Of a DNA stretch of 24,351 bases, positions 1-7,433 are shown one piece after another. Both the position numbers and the translations under genes were made by a program. The stretch lies in NCBI GenBank assembly GCA_047615875.1, contig JBLHGU010000066.1, positions 1 through 24,351 on the forward strand, in the 5' to 3' direction. Position 1 is the stretch's first letter; every line of letters starts with the position of its first letter. The notes under the pieces were generated by a model that did not search any database, had not been told where the DNA came from, and saw only the letters and a program-made list of their open reading frames with translations. Source of the DNA: JBLHGU01 sp047615875 (GTDB lineage Bacteria > Pseudomonadota > Gammaproteobacteria > Arenicellales > CAJQKF01).

Positions 1-168
1 CCAGTTGGCACATTGGCCTTTATAACAGGCACGATTTCCGGCACGCCGGTTCACGATATATTTCGCGCGATGATGCCGCTGCTGGTGGCGCTGCTTGCGG
101 CGTTGCTACTTATTACCTATGTGCCGGCGATCTCGCTGGGGCTCGGGTGGTTAATCGATGGTCGATAG
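1..168 (+). CDS. TRAP transporter large permease subunit (DctM type), C-terminal end only
   Basis: This open frame enters from the left edge and stops with TAG at 166-168, leaving 55 residues. They begin with a small polar stretch (PVGTLAFITGTISGTPVHDI) and continue as one long hydrophobic helix, which is how DctM-family TRAP permeases end. DctM is the 12-helix inner-membrane channel that works with DctQ and a periplasmic binding protein to import organic acids and related compounds on a sodium gradient. The binding-protein gene begins 57 bases downstream on the same strand, which strongly supports the call even though most of the gene lies outside the window. The family is inferred from the tail plus context. 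A different multi-helix permease is possible but unlikely. Confidence 0.82.
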   Translation, partial: PVGTLAFITGTISGTPVHDIFRAMMPLLVALLAALLLITYVPAISLGLGWLIDGR

Positions 169-224
169 TAAATGGCCATCCACTTTCTTTTGCAACCAAC
201 CACACTAACTGTGAGGATTATTCA

Positions 225-1223
225 ATGACAGCGAAGACTACTATCAAGATGAAGCGAGCAGGGCTCGTGATAATCGCGGCTCTGGGGCTTATTGCCGCTG
301 GGCAATCTGCGGCGCAAGACTCCAAGAATATGACAATATCGGTCATATATGGTCCGGAGAAACCACAGTCGAAGATTTGGTATCGATTCCGGGACATTGT
401 CGAGGAGAAATTACCTGGACAATTCGAGGTCAAGGTAGTTACCGATGGCGCACTGGGTGGGGAGAAGGAAACCACCGAGGGGATTCGACTCGGCTCTATT
501 CAAGGTGCGCTCTCTACGCTAGCCAACCTTTCCACCTGGGTACCGGAGGGTGCATTGTTCGATATGCCGTTCATGTTTAGAGACTTAGGTCATGTCGAAA
601 AGGTGATGACCGGTGCAACTGGTGATGAATATAAAGCGTTATATGAAGCACAGGGCTTTAAGGTTCTCGGCTTTATTGCCTATGGTTCGCGGCATGTGAT
701 TAGTAAAGAACCTATTCGTGTTCCAGCCGATGTGAAGGGCAAGAAGATGCGCGTGTTACAGAGTCCTTTGCACATCAGTTTGTGGGAATCGCTGGGTGCT
801 AACCCGACTCCAGTTCCAATAACTGAAGCTTACAACGCGTTACAGACTGGTGTCGTTGATTATATGGACATGACGAAATCAGGTTATCAAGCGCTGAAAC
901 TGTTCGAAGTGGTGCCTTACCTTACCCAGACTAATCACATTTGGGCACTTGGGGCGATGTATATCGGTAAGTCGTATTGGGACGGTCTGACCGCTGAGCA
1001 GCAAACCGTTATGCAGGCAGCAGCAGATGAAGCGATTCCGTATTTTAACGAACTTGCTGCAGGTGAACAGGATGCTTCATTAGCTAAGACAGTCGAAGGG
1101 GGCGCTGAAGTAGTGCAACCTGACGTAAAAGCCTGGCAGGACGCGATGGCGCCATTCTGGGAAAGCTATGCTGACAAAGTTGGTGGCATGAAACGGATCC
1201 AGGCAATCGTAGATGTAGAGTAG
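225..1223 (+). CDS. TRAP transporter substrate-binding protein (DctP family)
   Basis: This periplasmic solute-binding protein captures the substrate and delivers it to the adjacent TRAP permease. From ATG 225 it is 332 residues, a normal length for the family. Residues 1-30 form a signal peptide: basic start, hydrophobic core, and a likely cut after QSAA near residue 30. The DctP core is recognisable: KGKKMRVLQSP (171-181) holds the conserved Arg176, and GANPTPVPITEAYNALQTGV (191-210) is the typical hinge. I chose ATG 225 because GAGGAT lies 7 bases upstream and the signal peptide follows directly; the frame stays open to a GTG at 147, but that extension runs into the permease gene. The ligand cannot be read from the sequence. 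Substrate-binding Arg176 suggests a carboxylate or other anion, as in most DctP proteins. Confidence 0.93.
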   Translation: MTAKTTIKMKRAGLVIIAALGLIAAGQSAAQDSKNMTISVIYGPEKPQSKIWYRFRDIVEEKLPGQFEVKVVTDGALGGEKETTEGIRLGSIQGALSTLANLSTWVPEGALFDMPFMFRDLGHVEKVMTGATGDEYKALYEAQGFKVLGFIAYGSRHVISKEPIRVPADVKGKKMRVLQSPLHISLWESLGANPTPVPITEAYNALQTGVVDYMDMTKSGYQALKLFEVVPYLTQTNHIWALGAMYIGKSYWDGLTAEQQTVMQAAADEAIPYFNELAAGEQDASLAKTVEGGAEVVQPDVKAWQDAMAPFWESYADKVGGMKRIQAIVDVE

Positions 1224-1255
1224 CATTAAAGCTAGTTGCTCAAAATTTGAACAGG

Positions 1256-1278
1256 AGGCCCACGATTGGCGTGGGCCT
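1256..1278 (+). terminator. 9-bp GC-rich hairpin after the binding-protein gene
   Basis: AGGCCCACG (1256-1264) pairs perfectly with CGTGGGCCT (1270-1278) around a 5-base loop. It lies 33 bases past the binding-protein stop. No run of T follows (AATTCGTACC), so it is not a standard intrinsic terminator. By analogy with other transporter operons it may protect the 3' end of the abundant binding-protein message or terminate only part of transcription. The structure is certain; the role is inferred. Confidence 0.55.
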
Positions 1279-1320
1279 AATTCGTACCGAGCTGAATACA
1301 CTTTAAGTCGACTACTATCC

Positions 1321-1581
1321 ATGAGTAAGGCAGATACAGAATCACCCGAGCAAAATAGTAATTTTACCGAAATAGATATGCCCCAAGAGGGCAGCATGGA
1401 AGCACAAATTCTGAAAGTCGTGATCGATGCCCTGAATAATCAGGGTTACCCCGGATTGAGTGCAGATTCACTGCGCAATAATTCACAGCACCGCGCTGCA
1501 GCAATCGACATGTTGCGAGACTGCCGCCCTATGCCTGTTATCCGCTCCATGATCGAAAAGATTGAAGACGGCCAACCCTAA
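1321..1581 (+). CDS. Small hypothetical protein between transporter and dehydrogenases
   Basis: I do not recognise this 86-residue product. It starts at ATG 1321, has no clear Shine-Dalgarno sequence, and ends 20 bases before the aldehyde dehydrogenase start. Residues 1-25 are polar and acidic. Residues 26-86 look like a compact helical domain: MEAQILKVVIDALNNQGY, then SADSLRNNSQHR, then a last part with DMLRDCRPMPVIRSMI. There is no signal peptide, membrane segment or metal motif, so it should be cytoplasmic. Amino-acid usage is balanced and protein-like, and the gene fits tightly in the operon, which is why I accept it. The antisense frame at 1080-1397 overlaps both this gene and the binding protein and looks like a shadow. 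It could be a small regulator or an enzyme accessory; no function is proposed. Confidence 0.6.
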   Translation: MSKADTESPEQNSNFTEIDMPQEGSMEAQILKVVIDALNNQGYPGLSADSLRNNSQHRAAAIDMLRDCRPMPVIRSMIEKIEDGQP

Positions 1582-1601
1582 CCCCTAATTTCCTAATTTT
1601 T

Positions 1602-3065
1602 ATGACTACAGATCAATCAACTTATCAGTCACTACTGAATCAGTTCCCGTCGGGGAGCGTGTTTATAGACGGCAGCTATGTTTCCGCACCACTTAAGCTC
1701 GCTGCAACCGCAAAAGTGACTGGCGAAACTCTGGTCGACGTCGGGGCTGCAGACAGCGACACGATTGACGCTGCTGTTCGCAGTGGATCGCATTCTTTCT
1801 CGACCTGGCGTTCAATGCCACCGGCTAACCGGGCACGTATTCTGCATAATATTGCCTCAGCGTTGGAGGCGGATGCTGTTCGCTGGACATCGCTCGAGGC
1901 GGTTCATGCAGGTAAGCCATTGGCGGAGGCACGTATCGACATCATGGCGTCGATTGGGCTTTTGCGATGGTATGCAGGCTTCGCCGACCGCATTGACGGT
2001 CAACTTATTGCCTCTGCAGACCACCAACATCGTTACGTGCGCCGCGAACCCCTCGGTGTCTGTGCCGCTATTGTGCCCTGGAACTTTCCTTTGCTTCTTA
2101 TGCTGTGGAAGGTGGCGCCGGCACTCGCGGCGGGTAACGCGATCGTTGTCAAACCGGCCAGTGCGACGCCGTTAACTACACTACTGTTTGCCGAATTAGC
2201 AGTTCGCGCTGGACTTCCAGCGGGCGTACTTAATGTGGTGCCCGGATCAGGTGCTGAGATTGGCAAATTGCTTGTACAACATCCAGATGTTGCTAAGGTG
2301 AGTTTCACCGGCTCCACTGAAATTGGCCGTGAAGTTGCGGGCTACGCGGCCCAGGGCGTTAAGCGCGTGACCCTCGAACTTGGCGGTAAGTCTCCGAACC
2401 TGATCCTCGGTGATGCTGATTTGGACAAGGCGATCGCTGGTACTGCTGCCGGCGTATTTGGGCACGCTGGTCAAAAGTGTGCCGCTCGTACGCGCTGTAT
2501 CGTCATCGACGCCATTGCAGATGAAGTAGTGGAAAGATTGGCAACTGCTGCAACATCGTTGAAATCAGGTGATGTACTTGATCCGGGAACTCAACTAGGC
2601 CCGGTGATTGATTTGAACGCTCAAGCCCGCATTTTGAAGGCCTGCGATGTAGCCAGCCGCGAAGGGGCGACCTTGATTTGTGGTGGCAAAGCCTCAGAGC
2701 AGACCGGTCCATTCGTCGAAGCGACCATATTCGATCATACGAGTAATGCAATGAGCGTTGCTCGTGAGGAGATATTCGGTCCAGTTCTGGCAGTGATCCG
2801 AGTGGCAGATGAAGAAGAAGCTATCGCTGTTGCCAACAACAGCAATTACGGCCTTGCGGCTACTGTTTGGACTCGTGATGTAGGCCGTGCGCACCGAGTT
2901 GCGGCCGCAATCGAGGCGGGTACCGTCAGTGTTAATACACCCGCCGTAGTCGGTTTGGAAACCCCATTTGGCGGTTACAAACAAAGTGGATACGGCAGAG
3001 AGCTAGGTAAGGAAGGTCTTGATGCTTACCTGCAATCTAAATCGGTCATTATTGACCTCAGCTAA
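1602..3065 (+). CDS. NAD(P)+-dependent aldehyde dehydrogenase
   Basis: This enzyme oxidises an aldehyde to the carboxylic acid using NAD(P)+. It has 487 residues, the usual size for the soluble ALDH superfamily. Visible signatures are PWNFP with oxyanion-hole Asn161, Lys184 in IVVKPA, the Rossmann loop FTGSTEIG (235-242), the general base Glu259 in LELGGK, the nucleophile Cys293 in GHAGQKCAARTR, and EEIFGPV with Glu390. The active site is therefore complete. The sequence resembles the betaine-aldehyde/aminoaldehyde/phenylacetaldehyde branch, but the substrate cannot be fixed by eye. The next gene, an alcohol dehydrogenase, begins 25 bases downstream, so the pair probably carries an alcohol through an aldehyde to an acid. 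ATG 1602 has a T-rich upstream stretch and no Shine-Dalgarno sequence. Confidence 0.93.
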   Translation: MTTDQSTYQSLLNQFPSGSVFIDGSYVSAPLKLAATAKVTGETLVDVGAADSDTIDAAVRSGSHSFSTWRSMPPANRARILHNIASALEADAVRWTSLEAVHAGKPLAEARIDIMASIGLLRWYAGFADRIDGQLIASADHQHRYVRREPLGVCAAIVPWNFPLLLMLWKVAPALAAGNAIVVKPASATPLTTLLFAELAVRAGLPAGVLNVVPGSGAEIGKLLVQHPDVAKVSFTGSTEIGREVAGYAAQGVKRVTLELGGKSPNLILGDADLDKAIAGTAAGVFGHAGQKCAARTRCIVIDAIADEVVERLATAATSLKSGDVLDPGTQLGPVIDLNAQARILKACDVASREGATLICGGKASEQTGPFVEATIFDHTSNAMSVAREEIFGPVLAVIRVADEEEAIAVANNSNYGLAATVWTRDVGRAHRVAAAIEAGTVSVNTPAVVGLETPFGGYKQSGYGRELGKEGLDAYLQSKSVIIDLS

Positions 3066-3089
3066 AACGACCAATCTATTAATATTCCT

Positions 3090-4262
3090 ATGAAAGCACC
3101 TGCACCATTTAATTTTTCACATGCTACGAATCGCGTCGTTTTTGCGGCGGATAGCCTCGATCAGCTACCGAAGATTGCCGAATTTGAACGCCGGCAAAGG
3201 GCATTAGTCATCATTGATGAATTTTTTATCGATGGGGATTTGCACAAGCGACTCGCTGATCTATTACACTCATTTAACCCCGTCTTTCACGGTGTGCCGC
3301 AACACGAGCCAGACACGGATACAGTTGAAGCTGCCCGACAGATACTCGTCGACAGTAATGCTGATCTGGTAATTGCCATTGGTGGAGGCACAGCAATGGA
3401 TACTGCAAAAGCTGCTCGCATGGCAGCGAGTAATCCCGGACCCATTGAAGATATAGTAGGTCCTGTCGGTGTATTCATGCTCGCGTCTTCTTCGTTGCTA
3501 ATCTGCGTGCCGACAACTGCCGGAACAGGCAGTGAAGTGTCTTCATCAGCCATCGTTGCTAAGAAGGGGACAGATTATAAAATGGTGTTGAACTCCCCAC
3601 AGATGAGCGCACAGATTGCATTGTTGGATCCTTTGCTGTCGGTGACGGCGCCAGCAAGTGTCACCGCGGCGTCGGGCTATGACGCGGTAACGCATGCTGT
3701 CGAAGCGTTTACTTCAAAAGTGTCAGGGCCGATGACCGACCCTTTTGCTCGCTCGGCGATGACCTTATTGTCAGCAGCACTTCCGGTTGCCTATCGGGAG
3801 CCGGAGAATATCGAGGCCCGTTCCATGTGTCTGGTTGGCTCAATGCAGGCAGGAATTGCCTTTAACAGTGCACATCTTGGTCTTGCTCACGCCATTGCCG
3901 GGGCTTTAGGTGCATTGAATCATGTGCCTCATGGTCTCGCTAATTCGTTCGGGCTACCTTGGACTATGACATTCAATCAGCCTGAGTTGGGAGCTAAGGG
4001 TGATGAAATTGCTCGAATTTTCAATGGAGCTACTGCCGCAGCAGGCTTGTCAAAACTACGCTACGAAATTGGTCTAGATCTATCTCTAGATGACTGGGTC
4101 ACAGACGATGCAGGTCGGGATGCAGTTGCTGCTGGTGCCATGAAGAGTGGACAAATTCGAGTCAATCCGCGTTTGCCAAACGAGCAGCAGATTCGGTTGA
4201 TCGTCGAGGCGATGCGTGCGCCAACTGGCGGTGACCAACCACAGTTTTCAACCTCTATCTGA
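3090..4262 (+). CDS. Iron-containing (group III) alcohol dehydrogenase
   Basis: This is a 390-residue Fe-type dehydrogenase that interconverts an alcohol and an aldehyde or ketone with NAD(P). The nucleotide loop is GGGTAMDTAK (98-107). The family block PTTAGTGSEV is at 141-150. The four metal ligands are all present: Asp198 and His202 in YDAVTHAVEAF, His267 in LGLAHAIAG, and His281 in NHVPHGLAN. Length and motif order match the family, so it should be active. It follows the aldehyde dehydrogenase by 24 bases and precedes the RidA-family gene by 12, consistent with one transcript. Substrates in this family range from short alcohols to 4-hydroxybutyrate and lactaldehyde, so the actual one is open. 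Its start, ATG 3090, has no evident Shine-Dalgarno sequence. Confidence 0.93.
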   Translation: MKAPAPFNFSHATNRVVFAADSLDQLPKIAEFERRQRALVIIDEFFIDGDLHKRLADLLHSFNPVFHGVPQHEPDTDTVEAARQILVDSNADLVIAIGGGTAMDTAKAARMAASNPGPIEDIVGPVGVFMLASSSLLICVPTTAGTGSEVSSSAIVAKKGTDYKMVLNSPQMSAQIALLDPLLSVTAPASVTAASGYDAVTHAVEAFTSKVSGPMTDPFARSAMTLLSAALPVAYREPENIEARSMCLVGSMQAGIAFNSAHLGLAHAIAGALGALNHVPHGLANSFGLPWTMTFNQPELGAKGDEIARIFNGATAAAGLSKLRYEIGLDLSLDDWVTDDAGRDAVAAGAMKSGQIRVNPRLPNEQQIRLIVEAMRAPTGGDQPQFSTSI

Positions 4263-4274
4263 AAAGGAAATCAA

Positions 4275-4664
4275 ATGAATCAGTTTCATAACCCAGGCAC
4301 AATCGCAGCCCCCATTTCCGCCTACAGCCATGCAGTTGAGGTCTCTCCGAATGCGCGTTGGCTGACTCTTTCTGGGCAAATCGGTATGGGTGTCGATGGA
4401 GCGCTTGGCAAAGATGTTGGCGAGCAATCAGAACTGATCTGGCACAACATCCAGGCAATCCTTGTTAGCGCAGGTATGGAAATCACCGACATCGTAAAAA
4501 TGACTGCCTACTTGCTGGATCCGGCAGATGTTAGCGCCTACGCTCCAGTCAAGAACAAATGCCTCGGCGAGCATCGACCCGCTTCTACGCTCATCTACGT
4601 GTCTGCTCTGGCAACACCGGATGTGAGTGTAGAAGTTGAGGTGGTGGCTGCTCGGGCTATTTGA
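4275..4664 (+). CDS. RidA/YjgF/YER057c/UK114-family protein lacking the usual catalytic Arg
   Basis: This 129-residue protein has the chorismate-mutase-like fold signature of the Rid family: a start resembling NPGTIAAPISAYSHAVEV, LSGQIGM (32-38), the central helix with HNIQAILVSAG, and the closing strand VSVEVEVVAA (117-126) with Glu120. RidA proteins hydrolyse reactive enamine/imine intermediates such as 2-aminoacrylate. In E. coli RidA the key arginine sits in FPARS. The matching stretch here is RPAST (101-105), so that position reads Ser104. This places it among Rid subfamilies not shown to have imine deaminase activity. A good ribosome site (AAAGGA) precedes ATG 4275, unlike its operon neighbours. 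As last gene of the operon it suggests that a nitrogen-containing intermediate is handled, but this is inference. Confidence 0.9.
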   Translation: MNQFHNPGTIAAPISAYSHAVEVSPNARWLTLSGQIGMGVDGALGKDVGEQSELIWHNIQAILVSAGMEITDIVKMTAYLLDPADVSAYAPVKNKCLGEHRPASTLIYVSALATPDVSVEVEVVAARAI

Positions 4665-4677
4665 TTGCCAGGCTAAT

Positions 4678-4726
4678 ACAACCCAAAAAGAACTGCGAGC
4701 TATGCTGGCAGTTCTTTTTGGGTTGT
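4678..4726. terminator. Strong bidirectional intrinsic terminator
   Basis: A 19-bp perfect stem is formed by 4678-4696 and 4708-4726 around an 11-base loop (GAGCTATGCTG). On the plus strand the GC core is followed by TTCTTTTTGGG, and on the minus strand by the mirror-image T-rich run. It therefore ends the plus-strand catabolic operon 13 bases past its last stop codon. It can also end the convergent minus-strand di-iron protein gene, whose stop codon lies at 4761. Confidence 0.9.
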
Positions 4727-4760
4727 TAGGTGTTTCTCTGGGTTTTAAAATTATCAGCCT

Positions 4761-5702
4761 TCAGGCCACCGCTTCCTGTGTGATGATTGGCTCCCTGTCG
4801 CCTTCGATTTCAGGAATAATTGGGATTGGCACGTCGTAAGGAGCCACGTCCAGACGAATCTGTTGCAATGCCGCGGCGATAATATCAACCTCTTCGTCCG
4901 GGTTGGTTGCACCGAGTCCATATTCAGCAGCCAAAGCACGAGCGCGGGCAGAGCGTTTGCGCTCGTCAGCTTTCAAGTTCACTACTGAGTACACACCGTT
5001 GAGTAAGCTACCACGTAGTTTGCCGGCAAACTTCGCACCTAGCATTTCTTTTTCTTCGGCATCCAATTCCCCAAAAAACCGACGCATCAGGATCCTGCCA
5101 AACTGGATATGTCGCGCCTCGTCTCGCAAGATCATCTTGCAAGACTCGCGTATCCCTTCGAAACGAGCGTTTCGATATCGCGCCGTCAGTAATTCTCCTG
5201 ATAGTTGCTCGAACAGGGTGTTGACAGCCATCCCCGCATAAAAGGACATTTGCTTCTCTTCTTTCTCGTCATGGAATTTGGGAATGACGAGTTTGAGGTA
5301 ATCACTACGAGGACTAGGTTGATAACCGCCGAGTGCTTTAGCGATTCGAAATGATGCCTCATGGTGGCGTAACTCTTCCTGGATGAAGTTGGCAACGTGT
5401 TGTTTGATCTCAAAGGGCTGGTGCTCGAAAACAGCCTGACGAAAGCGCTCTGCGCCATAGGGTGTCGCGCCATGTTCCATCCACGCGCGTAATGACCACC
5501 ACTCTGCACCAGCTGCTTTTACTTCTTCCGGCAATGTCGATAATTCTTCCTCGAGCTGTTTCCAATCTATGTGTTTAGCGGGGTCCCAGGCAAGATCACG
5601 GGCTTGCTGGCAAAGATGCCATATATCGTCATAGTGATGTTCAGCTATGATCGGATAGGGGTTAGGATTTTGGATGGTTTCTTCCAGCATAGATGCTTCC
5701 AA
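4761..5702 (-). CDS. Ferritin-like di-iron protein, probable oxygenase/oxidase
   Basis: The 313-residue product is a soluble helical protein with a full di-iron carboxylate ligand set: Glu76 in RAWMEHG, EELRHHE (E110-x-x-H113), FEQLSGE (Glu165 or Glu170), and DEARHIQFG (E195-x-x-H198). The pattern E, ExxH, E, ExxH is that of ferritin-like, R2-like and AurF-like proteins, which activate O2 for oxygenation, N-oxidation, desaturation or C-C cleavage. No signal peptide is present. The start is TTG 5702: GAGGAG lies 7 bases upstream, whereas the first ATG, four codons later, would be too far from it. It converges on the dehydrogenase operon and shares its terminator, so co-function is possible but not shown. 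An aldehyde-deformylating or rubrerythrin-like role cannot be excluded. Confidence 0.85.
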   Translation of the reverse strand: MEASMLEETIQNPNPYPIIAEHHYDDIWHLCQQARDLAWDPAKHIDWKQLEEELSTLPEEVKAAGAEWWSLRAWMEHGATPYGAERFRQAVFEHQPFEIKQHVANFIQEELRHHEASFRIAKALGGYQPSPRSDYLKLVIPKFHDEKEEKQMSFYAGMAVNTLFEQLSGELLTARYRNARFEGIRESCKMILRDEARHIQFGRILMRRFFGELDAEEKEMLGAKFAGKLRGSLLNGVYSVVNLKADERKRSARARALAAEYGLGATNPDEEVDIIAAALQQIRLDVAPYDVPIPIIPEIEGDREPIITQEAVA

Positions 5703-6278
5703 TTGAATTCTCCTCGCGTAGATATGACAATATGCCGATTAAATATACCGCAAACCATACATTTGATTGCCTTTTCATACAAGGCATCATCTGAGCTTGA
5801 GTATGATAAAAAGCGAAAAATCGTTCCTTGACCAAAATTCTCATATTCGGCTATTTATGCAGATTCGAATGGAACTGTCATCAGGGTTAAAAAATCGAAC
5901 TGATCCCAACAAAAATCCTAAAGAACCTTCAGATTCAGGCTCGGTGATGTAGCGTTGTGCAGGGCTGGTATTTTTGGTCCAAGCTTAACTAACAAGGCGG
6001 CTGGTATTAACTACTGCATAAGTATGCATAGCGGTGCATATGACTCGATGTCCAGCGAGCTGGTAGATGCACTGGATGAATTCGCTGGCCACTCATCACT
6101 ACGTGGCAATCGGGACTTAATCACTCAATACGAGAAATCGGAGCGCACCAGCTCCAGCAAGTCTATGACTTGCCAACCAGCCATCGTATACAGGATTTCC
6201 TGATCACCTCCACTAGCGAGCTAAGTGATGAATTTCTAGTCGGACGCTAGTCGGCCATGAGAGAACTCACTGACAACA
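5703..6278. other. Intergenic region without a convincing intact gene
   Basis: These 576 bases separate two minus-strand genes. They contain a small hairpin at 5768-5786 (TGCCTT/AAGGCA, 7-base loop) about 65 bases upstream of the TTG start of the di-iron gene. They also contain several short open frames with no ribosome site. The frame ending at 6203 and the frame ending at 6250 look protein-like in consecutive parts (about 6050-6134, then 6134-6250), as if one reading frame had shifted. I found no RNA gene. The promoter of the di-iron gene should lie here; a weak TATATT at 5742-5747 (minus strand) is the only candidate I see. Confidence 0.5.
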
Positions 6279-7175
6279 CTAAAAAGGATACGTAATCGAA
6301 CAACGTGGAAAGTTAATACAACCCCAGAATTCGTCCTGATCAGAACGTTTCTTTTTGCGGCGCAGGACCATTTTAATGCCACAATCCGGGCAGGTGGGTG
6401 TGGAATAGTCTCCTTCAGATGCAATTTCTGTCAACGCGTTACTCTTCTCAATTTCCATTGCGCGAATACGACTGCAAAGAGTTTCGCCATCAACCAGTGC
6501 AATCCTACTACGGTTTGCGTGCTTCACTGCCTTAGCAGTAAAGCCTCGTACGTTAAATATCATTCCTTCTGATATCCCGCGGCGCTTCATTGTTTCGGCG
6601 AATTTTCGAACGTACTGCACATCCATTTGGTGGGGCCAGGCCTTGCACTGAACAACATTGAATACTTCTGATTTCCCCGGTAGATACAATTCAATAGATA
6701 CATCATCCTTTTTGCCAAATCCGGTTTCCATGACCTCATATCCCATACATCTGAGATATTCTGCACAAACAATTTCAAAGCGACGCCATTCCATTGAACG
6801 AAGGAATCCGTAACTCAAGTCTGCGGCCTCGGAAGTGATCGTTTGTCGCGCACCTGCAGACAGGTGAGGCACATGCCCGCCAACCGGAGAGGGGCCGCCA
6901 GCGCCCTGCAAGTTGCCTGTTCTATCTGGAGCTCGAGGCACAGTTCGAAACAAACCAAGAATTGCCAAAACAATAAAAAACACGCTGAGCGCAAGCTTTA
7001 GTATGCCAGCTATATCCAGCAATTGTAATTTGCTACCGAGCTCAGCAGGAAACCAGAATGAATTCTCAGATTGAAGTTGTAAAAAATCTATCGATAGCGT
7101 GAACAGGATATAGGTTGCCACCGCTAGAATTAGCGCGACCCACCAAAGAATTATCCCAGAGCTGTTCTTTTGCAT
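6279..7175 (-). CDS. Membrane-anchored Mrr-type restriction endonuclease-like protein with zinc finger
   Basis: The 298 residues divide into three parts. Two hydrophobic helices (about 7-29 and 58-77) anchor the protein in the membrane. An Mrr-like PD-(D/E)xK nuclease domain covers about 126-240, with SMEWRRFEIVCAEYL, GYEVMETGFG and the VVQCKAW core (Gln176, Lys178). A topoisomerase-type zinc finger follows (Cys262, Cys265, Cys286, Cys292) at the C-terminus. Mrr proteins cut modified foreign DNA. Where relatives usually read a D-G-x-D pattern, this protein reads KKDDVSIELY (156-165), so the second, normally catalytic Asp appears to be Ser160 or shifted. It may therefore bind but not cut. ATG 7175 lacks a Shine-Dalgarno sequence. 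No methylase or partner gene is adjacent, which suits a stand-alone type IV-like system. Confidence 0.85.
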   Translation of the reverse strand: MQKNSSGIILWWVALILAVATYILFTLSIDFLQLQSENSFWFPAELGSKLQLLDIAGILKLALSVFFIVLAILGLFRTVPRAPDRTGNLQGAGGPSPVGGHVPHLSAGARQTITSEAADLSYGFLRSMEWRRFEIVCAEYLRCMGYEVMETGFGKKDDVSIELYLPGKSEVFNVVQCKAWPHQMDVQYVRKFAETMKRRGISEGMIFNVRGFTAKAVKHANRSRIALVDGETLCSRIRAMEIEKSNALTEIASEGDYSTPTCPDCGIKMVLRRKKKRSDQDEFWGCINFPRCSITYPF

Positions 7176-7240
7176 ATTTTACGAATTTTATAATTTTAAG
7201 AAAAACAGTGTGATTTCTAGGTCCCACCACCGGCAACCGT

Positions 7241-7281
7241 CCGCCATCACCTCTGTAAGAGGGCAATCTTAGATGGTGCGG
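7241..7281 (+). promoter_or_regulatory. Imperfect nested hairpin upstream of serine dehydratase
   Basis: CCGCCATC (7241-7248) can pair imperfectly with GATGGTGCGG (7272-7281) around an inner hairpin CCTCT-GTA-AGAGG (7250-7262). It lies about 150 bases ahead of the serine dehydratase start, where a leader RNA could be. I recognise no known riboswitch. It may be a chance structure. Confidence 0.2.
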
Positions 7282-7433
7282 ATGTGAATTTCAATATTTC
7301 GATAAATTCATCGGGAAACAATCCAAATGAACATAAGGACGTTAGCAGAACAGTGCCTGTCACAGTTACATATAAACTGATATTCATTCTTTTCTACCAT
7401 TGCCATCCCACCTTCCAATCAATTTCTCACGAT

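Noticed and set aside
147..224. N-terminal extension of the binding protein to GTG 147
   Set aside because: It overlaps the permease gene, has no ribosome site, and would bury the signal peptide; ATG 225 has GAGGAT at 7 bases.
1080..1397. 105-codon minus-strand open frame
   Set aside because: It is antisense to the end of the binding-protein gene, the hairpin and the small gene, with no family features.
4636..4839. 67-codon plus-strand open frame across the terminator
   Set aside because: It reads through the bidirectional terminator and overlaps the ends of two real genes.
7284..7433. 50-codon extension of serine dehydratase to a GTG
   Set aside because: The added residues do not fit the family, which begins with the SVFDLFKIGIGPSSSHT block near ATG 7434.
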